A DNA stretch of 23,011 nucleotides from an uncultured Blautia sp. GTDB lineage: Bacteria; Bacillota; Clostridia; Lachnospirales; Lachnospiraceae. This document shows positions 1-7,845 of this stretch, piece after piece. Under the pieces are notes generated by a model. That model saw only the letters and a list, made by a program, of their open reading frames with translations. It was not told the DNA's origin and made no database searches. Where the stretch lies: contig URHH01000033.1 of the NCBI GenBank assembly GCA_900547615.1, positions 1 to 23,011 of the forward strand, given 5' to 3'. The position numbers and the translations under genes were made by a program. Each line of letters opens with the position of its first letter. Position 1 is the stretch's first letter.

Positions 1-197
1 TATATTACACGGGAGAGCCTGTAAAAACCCCCTCCTGCCATATCCGGATGTATCCCCGTGTGAATGAAAAATTCAAGTCCTTTATCTGCCGCTATCAGAT
101 ACGGCATTTTTCCCTGTTTTTCTTCTGTTTTTTTTAAAAAATCGAGGGCAAAATCTTCCTGGATATTGCCCCCGCTTACGACGATTGTATCAATCAT
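1..197 (-). CDS. thiN: Thiamine diphosphokinase, N-terminal part (runs off left edge)
   Basis: First 65 codons of a thiamine pyrophosphokinase-like protein, the enzyme that turns thiamine into thiamine diphosphate with ATP in the cytoplasm. The start MIDTIVVSGGNI, the IAADKGLEFF segment (residues 35-44) and the GIHPD turn (48-52) match the family. The ATG at 197 follows a GAGGA ribosome site that overlaps the rpe stop, so it is translationally coupled to rpe. Thiamine diphosphokinase follows rpe in the same order in Bacillus subtilis. Odd point: after HPD the family normally reads (I/V)GDFDS, with two aspartates that hold magnesium and the diphosphate. Here the collinear residues 56-60 are GGFYR, so both aspartates are absent although the frame stays open. 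The gene may be an inactive or diverged copy; the rest lies outside the window. Identity is fairly sure from motif and synteny, activity is doubtful. Confidence 0.75.
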   Translation of the reverse strand, partial: MIDTIVVSGGNIQEDFALDFLKKTEEKQGKMPYLIAADKGLEFFIHTGIHPDMAGGGFYRLSRVI

Positions 198-205
198 AAT
201 ATTCC

Positions 206-877
206 TCATGAAATTGTTCTGCTGATTTCTTCCATTTTTTTCTGAATATCCTGAACACTTTCTGCCAGATCCTCCCGGAACGCGTAAGAACCTGCTACGA
301 TCAGATTGGCGCCTGCCTCCATAACTGTGGAAAGTGTCTCCTCGTTAATTCCTCCGTCTACCTGGATCTGCGTATCAAGACCTTCCGCATCGATCAGCTC
401 CCGAAGCTCCTTAATTTTCTCTGTACACTCTTCAAGATATTTCTGACCACCAAACCCCGGCTGAACAGTCATCACAAGAACCATGTCCACCTCGCCGAGA
501 AGATGACTTATATCATTGACAGGAGTTGCAGGCTTAATGGATACTCCCACTTTTACCCCTGCCGCACGTATCAGTTCTATGGTACGTTCCAGATCCTCAC
601 ACGCCTCTGCGTGCACTGTGATGGAATCGGCTCCGCATTCCACAAAGTCACGGATATACCGCTCCGGCTCTGTCACCATCAGGTGTACGTCAAAAAACAT
701 TTTCGATTCTTTACGGATTGATTTGATCACCGGCATTCCAAAAGAAATGCTCGGTACAAAATCTCCGTCCATTACATCTATATGAAGGATTTTTACTCCC
801 TCATTTTCCAGAATTTTTATCTGCTCTCCCAGGCGGTTAAAATCCGCTGATAAAATTGAAGGGCATAGCTGATACAT
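206..877 (-). CDS. rpe: Ribulose-phosphate 3-epimerase
   Basis: 223 residues, the usual length for this TIM-barrel enzyme, which interconverts D-ribulose 5-phosphate and D-xylulose 5-phosphate in the pentose phosphate pathway. The family signatures are all visible: PSILSADF at 6-13, the metal ligands in HIDVMDG (H32, D34), DVHLMV with H65, VQPGFGGQ at 138-145, QVDGGI with the catalytic D174, and the phosphate-binding AGSYAF near 195-200. The ATG at 877 has an AGGAG site 10 bases upstream that lies inside the end of rsgA, so only a few bases separate the genes. It belongs to the long minus-strand housekeeping operon. Nothing unusual. Confidence 0.97.
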   Translation of the reverse strand: MYQLCPSILSADFNRLGEQIKILENEGVKILHIDVMDGDFVPSISFGMPVIKSIRKESKMFFDVHLMVTEPERYIRDFVECGADSITVHAEACEDLERTIELIRAAGVKVGVSIKPATPVNDISHLLGEVDMVLVMTVQPGFGGQKYLEECTEKIKELRELIDAEGLDTQIQVDGGINEETLSTVMEAGANLIVAGSYAFREDLAESVQDIQKKMEEISRTIS

Positions 878-880
878 AAG

Positions 881-1759
881 TCAGTATCTCCTTTTCTCTT
901 TTAATTCCTGATGCAGAGCCAGGTAATCTTCATACCGAAGCCTGCTGATCTTGTCTGCCTCCAGAGCTTCCTTGACTGCACAGCCAGGCTCATGAATATG
1001 GCGGCACCCCTGAAAGCGGCACTCTTCTTCATATTCCCGAAACTCCGGAAAGTAATTTTTCAGTTCCTGTTCTTCCATATCCGTAAGATATAAAGATGAA
1101 AAACCAGGCGTATCTACAAGGAAGGTATCTTCTCCTACAGGAATCACCTGAGAATGCCGCGTCGTATGTTTGCCGCGCTTCAGCTTTTTGCTGATCTCTC
1201 CTGTTTCCATCTGTATCTCTCTCTGAAGAGAATTGGTAAGAGAAGATTTCCCAACCCCCGAAGGGCCTGCAACTACAGTTGTCTTTCCCCGCAGGATTTC
1301 ATGAATTTCTGAAATCCCCTCCCCCTTAAGGGCACTGGAAAGGATTACCCTGTAGCCGCACTGTGTATACGTTCTGTAAAGAAAGTCAAGTTCTTCCTCT
1401 GTTCCCAGATCTTTTTTATTAAAGCACACAACTGCCGGAATCCCCTGCTGCTCCATCATAATGAGAAAGCGGTCAAGAAGCATATAATTTGGTTTTGGAT
1501 TTTCCATAGCAAAGATAACAAACGCCTGGTCTACATTTGCAACAGCAGGACGTATCAGAGAATTTTTTCTGGGAAGAATTGCTGTTACGCTTCCCTCTTT
1601 CTCATTTTCGTCCAGAATGGAAATCTCCACATTGTCTCCTACAAGAGGTTTTTGATTATCTTTTCGGAAAATCCCCTTTGCCTTGCACTCGTAAACCTGT
1701 CCGTCTTCTGCATAAATATAGTAAAATCCGGCAATTCCCTTGATGATTTTTCCTCTCAT
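881..1759 (-). CDS. rsgA: Ribosome small-subunit-dependent GTPase A
   Basis: 292 residues. RsgA (CpgA/YloQ) is a cytoplasmic GTPase that helps mature the 30S subunit. It is circularly permuted: an N-terminal OB-fold, then G4 (NKKD, 114-117) and G5 (SSA, 141-143) precede G1 (GPSGVGKSS, 165-173), switch I HTT (198-200) and G3 (DTPG, 216-219). The C-terminal zinc site is complete, with C247, C252, H254 and C260. The gene starts 3 bases after the prkC stop. In Bacillus subtilis CpgA is a known substrate of PrkC and sits in the same place, so kinase control of this GTPase is a reasonable inference here. All catalytic motifs are intact. Confidence 0.97.
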   Translation of the reverse strand: MRGKIIKGIAGFYYIYAEDGQVYECKAKGIFRKDNQKPLVGDNVEISILDENEKEGSVTAILPRKNSLIRPAVANVDQAFVIFAMENPKPNYMLLDRFLIMMEQQGIPAVVCFNKKDLGTEEELDFLYRTYTQCGYRVILSSALKGEGISEIHEILRGKTTVVAGPSGVGKSSLTNSLQREIQMETGEISKKLKRGKHTTRHSQVIPVGEDTFLVDTPGFSSLYLTDMEEQELKNYFPEFREYEEECRFQGCRHIHEPGCAVKEALEADKISRLRYEDYLALHQELKEKRRY

Positions 1760-1762
1760 GGA

Positions 1763-4006
1763 TTACTCTGCTTTCTCAAAAGTAATAGAATATTCTCCGA
1801 TATTCTGGTAGCTTCCCTGCACTTCCTCAGAAAGATATAAGGTTCCTTCCGCCACACCGGGCACGCCTGTAATATCAAGCTGATACGGGAACTGAAGCGA
1901 TGTTCCCTCTGAAATAACAGATGCTTTCGGAACTCCGCCCACATACTGGATCAGTTCCAGACGTGCCGGACCGCCGCTGTAGCCGTCCGGTGTGTTTAAG
2001 CCCTGTGTACACTTCCATACTTCTCCTGCTGCAGTTGCCTGCTGTACTGCCTCATCTGTAACCTGAGAAGTCTGAGATGTATCTGATGTTGTCTGTGTAC
2101 CGCCGGAAGTTCCTGTCTCTCCCTGCGTACCTGCGGCTTCTTCTGTATCGGAAGGCGGCTGATTTCCGCTGCTTACAATAAGCGTAATGCTTGTCGTATC
2201 CGGATCGCCGTAAGAACCTGGTTCCGGTGTCTGGGAAATTACTTCCCCTGCCGCCACATCTGCGCTTTGCTGCTGCTGTACATCAATTAAAAGGAATTTT
2301 CCAAGTGTGGTAACCGCATCATCTTCTGTCATTCCCACTACGCCCGGAATTTCCACTTCCACGCCCTCGCCGTAATCAAGACCGCGGCTTATCACAAGAG
2401 TTACTTTATCTCCTGATTTTGCTGTTGCTCCGGGCTCTGGAGAAACAGAGTACGCATATCCCGGATCTACAAGAATGTATCCGTCTTCATCTAAATCACT
2501 GTACTCTTTCTGGATTTCCACTTCAAGTCCCAGATCCTCGAGAAGCTGCTGTGCTTCGATTCCCGTTTTTCCGTCAATATCTGGAATGGTAACTTCCTGC
2601 GCGCCCTTACTGATATAATATTTCAGAGTGGAATACTCCTGCACCTCAGTTCCTGCCGGAATATCCTGAGAAGAAATTCTTCCTTTTTCCTGATTGGACG
2701 CCTCCTCGCCGATCATCTGCACACCGATATGAAGGCTGTTTGCAAGCTCTTTTGCCTCTGCCTCTGTTTTTCCTGTAAGGTCCGGCACTTCCACCATCTT
2801 ATCGCTCTTTTCTTCCTGCGTCTGCTGTTGTCCATCTGCTGCGGGCTCTTTTTTCTCCAGCAGGCCTGTTGATTTTATGATGATTACAACAACTGCAATG
2901 AGGAGAACAGCTCCCAGGATCAGGGCTGCAATAGTCACACCCCTTCCTGGTCCTCTTTTCTTTTTGCGTTTCTGTCTTTCCCGTCTTTCTCTTTTGCGGC
3001 GGTACTCTTCCTCCTCTTCCTCGTCACCGTCTTCAAAATCATCTGCATAAACTTCTTTTTCCAGTTCTTCCACCTCTGCCCGTAATTTCTGCTTCGGCGT
3101 GTGCTTGATAGTTCCGAGTTCTTCATCTGAAATGATGACTGTTTTTGCATCATTGTCTACGGAGGTCAGCTTCACAAAATCTCCCTGCGGGTCAATGAGT
3201 GAATGCTTCAGATCTGCAATCACATCTTCCATTTTGTTGTATCTGCGATCCACACTTTTCTGTGTACATTTATAAATAATCTGTTCCAGACTGTACGGCA
3301 GCTCCGGTGTGTATACGCTTGGAGCAACCATCTCTTCCTGAAGATGTTTGATCGCAATGGCAACCGTGGTATCTCCGTCAAAGGGAACTTTTCCTGTTAC
3401 CATCTCATACAGTGTGATTCCAAGAGAATAAATATCGCTCTTTTCATCACTGTATCCGCCACGCACCTGTTCCGGAGAACTGTAGTGTACAGACCCCATC
3501 ACATTGGAGCTTATCGTGTTTGAAGATGCAGCTCTTGCGATTCCGAAATCTGTCACCTTAACTTTTCCATCTGTTGAAATAATAATATTCTGAGGCTTTA
3601 CATCACGGTGTACAATTCCGTGACTGTGGGCTGTTTCCAGCCCCATTGATACCTGAATGGCAATACTTGTCGCTTCTTTTACTGAAAGCTTTCCCTTTTT
3701 GGAAATATAGTCCTTCAGAGTAATGCCTTCGATCAGCTCCATTACAATATAATAAAGCCCTTCATCATCACCTACATCAAATACGTTTACAATATTGGGG
3801 TGTGTAAGACCGGCCGCTGCCTGCGCCTCACTTCTGAATTTTCGGATAAAGGTTGTATCCTCCCGAAACTCTGCTTTCAAAACTTTAACTGCAACAAAAC
3901 GGTTCAGCTTATGGTCCTTCGCCTTATAGACATCCGCCATGCCTCCCGTCCCGATTTTTCCTAATATTTCATAGCGTTCCGCTATAATCATACCCGACTT
4001 TAACAT
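1763..4006 (-). CDS. prkC: Membrane serine/threonine protein kinase with three PASTA domains
   Basis: 747 residues. Order: cytoplasmic Hanks-type kinase domain (about 10-270) with the glycine loop GTGGMADVY (19-27), K41 in VAVK, catalytic HRD (133-135) and DFG (153-155). Next come a juxtamembrane stretch with a run of acidic residues (about 323-335) followed at once by a basic run (about 336-355), one transmembrane helix (357-377), three outside PASTA repeats (about 404-468, 471-541, 549-614), a Ser/Thr/Gln-rich linker (615-658) and a C-terminal segment (660-747) outside the PASTA repeats. PASTA domains bind muropeptides and uncrosslinked peptidoglycan; the kinase controls growth, division and spore germination in relatives. 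The gene overlaps the partner phosphatase by 7 bases and is preceded by a GAGGTGGAG ribosome site, so the two are coupled. All kinase residues are present. Confidence 0.97.
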   Translation of the reverse strand: MLKSGMIIAERYEILGKIGTGGMADVYKAKDHKLNRFVAVKVLKAEFREDTTFIRKFRSEAQAAAGLTHPNIVNVFDVGDDEGLYYIVMELIEGITLKDYISKKGKLSVKEATSIAIQVSMGLETAHSHGIVHRDVKPQNIIISTDGKVKVTDFGIARAASSNTISSNVMGSVHYSSPEQVRGGYSDEKSDIYSLGITLYEMVTGKVPFDGDTTVAIAIKHLQEEMVAPSVYTPELPYSLEQIIYKCTQKSVDRRYNKMEDVIADLKHSLIDPQGDFVKLTSVDNDAKTVIISDEELGTIKHTPKQKLRAEVEELEKEVYADDFEDGDEEEEEEYRRKRERRERQKRKKKRGPGRGVTIAALILGAVLLIAVVVIIIKSTGLLEKKEPAADGQQQTQEEKSDKMVEVPDLTGKTEAEAKELANSLHIGVQMIGEEASNQEKGRISSQDIPAGTEVQEYSTLKYYISKGAQEVTIPDIDGKTGIEAQQLLEDLGLEVEIQKEYSDLDEDGYILVDPGYAYSVSPEPGATAKSGDKVTLVISRGLDYGEGVEVEIPGVVGMTEDDAVTTLGKFLLIDVQQQQSADVAAGEVISQTPEPGSYGDPDTTSITLIVSSGNQPPSDTEEAAGTQGETGTSGGTQTTSDTSQTSQVTDEAVQQATAAGEVWKCTQGLNTPDGYSGGPARLELIQYVGGVPKASVISEGTSLQFPYQLDITGVPGVAEGTLYLSEEVQGSYQNIGEYSITFEKAE

Positions 4007-4746
4007 TTCTCCACCTCGTTCGTGAATGGTTCTACCAATATAATTGCAATATTGTCTTTTCCGCCATTAAGGTTTGCCTCTCTTATGAGAGTTTTTCCCT
4101 TTTCTGTCAGTTCCATCTCTGAATCCAATATAATTTCTTCCATTTTTCTGTCGTCCACCATATTGCTCAGCCCATCAGAACACATTAAAATAGTATCTCC
4201 GGCTTCCAGTTTCAAATCAAAAAAGTCAATATCTACTGTCTTTTCTGCACCCAGCGCTCTTGTAATGATATTTTTATCCCTGTGGTTTCTCGCCTCCTCA
4301 GGGCTGATTTCACCAAGTCTTACCATTTCCTGAACAAGTGAGTGATCTTTTGTAATCTGCTGGATCTGTCCCTGCACAACATAGAGACGGCTGTCTCCTA
4401 CGTTTGCCACATAGGCGTACTGTCCCACTATTGTAGATACTACCATAGTAGTTCCCATTCCTCTGAGGCCTTCATCTTTCTGTGCCTGTTCTATAATTTC
4501 CGTATTTGCAGTTTCAATGGCATGCCGTATGACCTTTACAGGATTATAATCTGCGTCCTTACGGATTTCGTCCACCAGTATCTCCACAGCATGGGACGAT
4601 GCAAAATCGCCTGCATTGTGACCGCCCATACCATCTGCGACAACGAACAGATTCGGAAGATTTCCCACTGCATCTTCTGATGTAAACACATAATCCTGAT
4701 TCATCTTCCGCTTCTGTCCCACATCGGTAGCTGAATATACCTTCAT
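4000..4746 (-). CDS. prpC: PP2C-family serine/threonine phosphatase
   Basis: 248 residues, full length for the bacterial Stp/PrpC group, which removes phosphates placed by the PASTA kinase. Metal-dependent PP2C motifs are in order: the early aspartate D18, ADGMGGH (37-43) with metal-binding D38, GTT (98-100), GDSR (117-120), SDGLSN (190-195) and GGKDNI (228-233) with D231. It is cytoplasmic, without membrane helices. It starts one base after the rlmN stop and its own end overlaps prkC by 7 bases, the usual kinase-phosphatase pairing that keeps the two in proportion. Confidence 0.96.
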   Translation of the reverse strand: MKVYSATDVGQKRKMNQDYVFTSEDAVGNLPNLFVVADGMGGHNAGDFASSHAVEILVDEIRKDADYNPVKVIRHAIETANTEIIEQAQKDEGLRGMGTTMVVSTIVGQYAYVANVGDSRLYVVQGQIQQITKDHSLVQEMVRLGEISPEEARNHRDKNIITRALGAEKTVDIDFFDLKLEAGDTILMCSDGLSNMVDDRKMEEIILDSEMELTEKGKTLIREANLNGGKDNIAIILVEPFTNEVEKC

Positions 4747-4747
4747 G

Positions 4748-5788
4748 TCACTTCTCGCTTTCTGTTTTTTCCATATAGCTTTTTCTCAGTTGCCCACAGG
4801 CACCGTCAATATCGCTGCCCATTTCCCTTCTAATAGTAACATTTATTCCGCATTTTTCAAGTTTTATTTTGAAATTCTCCGCAGCCTCCCTTGTAGGGCG
4901 CTGAAAAGAGCGCTCTTTTACAGGGTTTACAGGAATCAGATTTACATGGCAGTTTATGTCCCTGATCCTTCCCGAAAGCTCCCTTGCATTTTCTTCGCTG
5001 TCGTTCACCCCTGCTACAAGGCTGTATTCAAAGGTAATTCTTCTGCCTGTTTTTTCAAAATATATCCTGCAGGCGTTTAACACTTCTTCCATTGTGTACT
5101 TTCTTGCAATGGGCATAAGCTCCTGCCTCTTCTCATCGTTTGGAGCGTGAAGGGAAAGAGCCAGCGTGATCTGAAGCTTTTCCTCTGCCAGCCGAAGCAT
5201 TTCCGGAACAAGTCCGCAGGTGGAAACCGTAAGGTTTCTCTGGCTGATATGAAGCCCGCCCTCCTCTGTCAAGATGTGAATAAACCGAAGAAGATTATCA
5301 TAATTATCAAGGGGTTCTCCAGTTCCCATAACTACCACATTGGAAACTCTCTCCCCGGTATCCTTCTGTATGCTGTAAATCTGATCCAGCATCTCCGACG
5401 GTGTGAGACATCTTGTAAGACCTCCGATCGTGGACGCGCAGAACCGGCAACCCATACGGCAGCCTACCTGTGAGGAAATGCACACGGAATTTCCGTGCTT
5501 ATAGCGCATCAGCACGCTTTCTATTACATTTCCGTCTGCAAGCTGAAACAGATATTTTCTTGTTCCGTCCAGTCTGGAAATCTGCACGTCTACTATACGA
5601 AGCGCTGTGATCGGATACGCGGACAGCTTCTTTTTTAAACCTGAGGAAAGGTTTGTCATCTCCTCATAAGATGTGGCGAGATGCTCATGGAGCCAGCTGT
5701 AAATCTGCTTTGCCCGAAACGGCTTTTCTCCCAGGCTTTCCATAAGCTCCGCCAGTTCTTTTTTGTTCATGGACTTTATGTCTGTCAT
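4748..5788 (-). CDS. rlmN: Dual-specificity 23S rRNA (A2503-C2)/tRNA (A37-C2) methyltransferase, radical SAM
   Basis: 346 residues from the chosen start. RlmN methylates C2 of A2503 in 23S rRNA and of A37 in some tRNAs by radical SAM chemistry. The iron-sulphur motif is C110-RMG-C114-RF-C117, GTGEPL follows at 158-163, and the second catalytic cysteine C331 lies in the conserved end DIDGACGQL. The ATG at 5788 is preferred because it has an AAGGA site 7-8 bases upstream and leaves a 4-base gap after rsmB. The open frame extends 13 codons further, to 5827, but that would overlap rsmB and has no better ribosome site. Confidence 0.95.
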   Translation of the reverse strand: MTDIKSMNKKELAELMESLGEKPFRAKQIYSWLHEHLATSYEEMTNLSSGLKKKLSAYPITALRIVDVQISRLDGTRKYLFQLADGNVIESVLMRYKHGNSVCISSQVGCRMGCRFCASTIGGLTRCLTPSEMLDQIYSIQKDTGERVSNVVVMGTGEPLDNYDNLLRFIHILTEEGGLHISQRNLTVSTCGLVPEMLRLAEEKLQITLALSLHAPNDEKRQELMPIARKYTMEEVLNACRIYFEKTGRRITFEYSLVAGVNDSEENARELSGRIRDINCHVNLIPVNPVKERSFQRPTREAAENFKIKLEKCGINVTIRREMGSDIDGACGQLRKSYMEKTESEK

Positions 5789-5792
5789 ATAT

Positions 5793-7148
5793 TTATTTCC
5801 TTCTGAATTTTGCAATGAAGAATCCATCTGTCTTATGTACTCCCGGAAGTAGCTGAAGGTATCCGAGAGCTGTTGTTTCTGAATGCAGTTCCTCCGGAAG
5901 ATACGAATCCAGACTTTCCAGTTTAAATGGATAATTCTGCAAAAACCACATCATGTTTTCTTCATTTTCCTCTTTTGCTATAGTACAGGTACTGAAAATC
6001 AGCAATCCTCTCGATTTTACATATTCTGCCGCGCGGCTCAATATGGTTCTCTGAAGAATGACGATTTCCTCCTGTTTCTGGGCAGTGACACGGTACTTGA
6101 TTTCCGGCTTCTTCCCGATCACACCGTAGCCGGAGCAGGGCACGTCTGCCAGAACAATATCCGCCTTACACTCAGACTCCACATCGAAAACTGTGGCGTC
6201 CTGAACCTTTGCCTGCACATTAATGGACTCTGTTCTCTGAATATTTTCCTCAATAAGTCCAACCTTATAATCGCTTACATCTCTGGCATCTACCACGCCG
6301 TAATCTTCCATTTTATCGCCCATGTGAAGGCTTTTTCCGCCGGGAGCAGCACAGAGGTCGATCACATAATCTCCTTTTTTTGGGTTTGCAACCTCTGCCA
6401 CAAGCATGGAGCTTACGTCCTGCACCTGGATCTGTCCTTTGATAAATGCGTCCAGAGTAAGAATGTGATTAAAATTGCTTATCTGAAACGCATAGGGAAG
6501 GTACGGCGCCGGTTCTACTGTCACGCCCTGGTTTTCCAGACTTTTTTTCACTTCTTCCAACGCGTACTTATATGTGCGGCACCGCACAGTCAGCGGTTTT
6601 TCTGTAAGGAAATCAGCCAGCATTTTTTCTGTCGTCTCCTCGCCGTAATCATTGAGCCACCGGATCACAAGTGGTTTTGGCATGGAATATTTTACAGAAA
6701 GATAGGAAACAATATCCTCCTCTTTTTCCGGATATTTCAAATTTCCCATCTCTCTTATTACGGTGCGCAAAACTCCGTTTACAAAGGGCTTTAAATTATA
6801 AAATCCCTTTCTCTGCGCAAGCTTTACCGCTTCGTTGCACACGGCGCTGTCCGGAACGCTGTCCATAAATTTAAGCTGATACACAGCGCTTCTTAAAATT
6901 TCCCGGATTGCCGGTTTCATTTTATCTACTGTCACCTTGGAAAAAGAATCCAGAATATAATCAATCTGAATCCTGTATTCCAGAGTTCCCTCACAAACTC
7001 TTGTGATAAAAGCCCTCTCCTTCTTGGGAAGGAACTGATACTTGGAAAGGGCATTGCGTATGGCAATGTGACTGTGCTCCCCTTCCTCTTCAATCTGCAA
7101 TAAAATTTCCAGGATCAATTCCCTGGCATTGACTCCACTAATCGTCAC
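5793..7148 (-). CDS. rsmB: 16S rRNA (cytosine-967-C5)-methyltransferase
   Basis: 451 residues. RsmB (Sun/Fmu) methylates C967 of 16S rRNA with S-adenosylmethionine. An N-terminal NusB-like helical domain (about 1-140) is followed by the methyltransferase: SAM motif DLCAAPGGK (264-272), DVPCSG with C338 and STCTI with the catalytic C388. The frame opens at a TTG at 7166 without a clear ribosome site. A GTG at 7148 has GGAGG about 8 bases upstream, inside the end of the peptidase gene, so translation probably starts there; the genes then overlap by 11 bases. The end is 4 bases before the rlmN start. Confidence 0.95.
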   Translation of the reverse strand: MTISGVNARELILEILLQIEEEGEHSHIAIRNALSKYQFLPKKERAFITRVCEGTLEYRIQIDYILDSFSKVTVDKMKPAIREILRSAVYQLKFMDSVPDSAVCNEAVKLAQRKGFYNLKPFVNGVLRTVIREMGNLKYPEKEEDIVSYLSVKYSMPKPLVIRWLNDYGEETTEKMLADFLTEKPLTVRCRTYKYALEEVKKSLENQGVTVEPAPYLPYAFQISNFNHILTLDAFIKGQIQVQDVSSMLVAEVANPKKGDYVIDLCAAPGGKSLHMGDKMEDYGVVDARDVSDYKVGLIEENIQRTESINVQAKVQDATVFDVESECKADIVLADVPCSGYGVIGKKPEIKYRVTAQKQEEIVILQRTILSRAAEYVKSRGLLIFSTCTIAKEENEENMMWFLQNYPFKLESLDSYLPEELHSETTALGYLQLLPGVHKTDGFFIAKFRRK

Positions 7149-7839
7149 TTCTTCTTCCTCCGGCAAGAATAATCAATCTTAAAAGCTGTAATATAGATGA
7201 GGCAAGAGCAGCCACATACGTAAGCGCAGCCGCGCGAAGCACCTTGCGGGCGCCGCTGTTTTCATCTCTGCTTAAAATCCCCGTGCTTTCCAGCATATGA
7301 AGGGCTCTTGAGGAAGCGTTAAACTCCACCGGCAGAGTCACAAGCTGAAAAAGGACGGCAAAGGAAAACAGCACGATTCCCAGGGTAAGCAGAGGCTGAA
7401 TCGAAAAAATCAGTCCTGCAAAAAACAACGGCCAGGAAAGGGTGGATCCAAAGTTTGCCACAGGCACAAGCGCGGAACGAATACTGAGCGGCGCATAATC
7501 AATATGATGCTGAATGGCATGACCGCACTCGTGAGCCGCCACTCCCACTGCTGCCAGAGAAGTCTGTCCGTATATATCTTCAGAAAGCCGGACAGTTTTG
7601 CTTCTCGGGTCATAGTGATCCGTGAGACTCCCGCTGACCGGAACAATCTGTACATCTGTGATCCCTGCCGCATTTAAAATCCTTCTTGCCGCCTCCGCAC
7701 CGGTAAGCCCGGAAGCGCTTCTTCTGCCTCTGTAAACCGCAAAGGTGCTTTTCAGCTTTGCAGAAGCTGCCAGAGACAAAAGCATTCCTATAATGATCAG
7801 CAAATACGTAGGGTCAAATCTCCAATAATATCCGTACAT
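7138..7839 (-). CDS. Membrane zinc metallopeptidase (YugP-like)
   Basis: 233 residues, matching the Zn_peptidase_2/YugP family of unknown physiological role. The zinc motif HECGH (103-107) is intact, followed by a conserved VEFNAS segment (171-176) that may carry the third ligand. Hydrophobic stretches near 11-27, 134-170 and 205-226 suggest three or four membrane helices, with the active site near the membrane. An AGGAG lies 10 bases before the ATG; the gene follows fmt by 6 bases and overlaps rsmB, so it is part of the operon. It is not in the corresponding Bacillus subtilis cluster. The substrate cannot be told from the sequence. Confidence 0.9.
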   Translation of the reverse strand: MYGYYWRFDPTYLLIIIGMLLSLAASAKLKSTFAVYRGRRSASGLTGAEAARRILNAAGITDVQIVPVSGSLTDHYDPRSKTVRLSEDIYGQTSLAAVGVAAHECGHAIQHHIDYAPLSIRSALVPVANFGSTLSWPLFFAGLIFSIQPLLTLGIVLFSFAVLFQLVTLPVEFNASSRALHMLESTGILSRDENSGARKVLRAAALTYVAALASSILQLLRLIILAGGRRSDD

Positions 7840-7845
7840 CTACAG

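Noticed and set aside
20..33. A 14-base match, TGTAAAAACCCCCT, to 22588-22601 near the other end of the window
   Set aside because: Mostly homopolymer runs, one copy in a coding gene and the other in a terminator stem; flanks do not match well enough to claim a repeat.
5883..6794. Long plus-strand open frame (303 codons) opposite rsmB
   Set aside because: It is the antisense of a well-conserved methyltransferase gene, has a Cys/His/Phe-rich composition typical of shadow frames, and no ribosome site.
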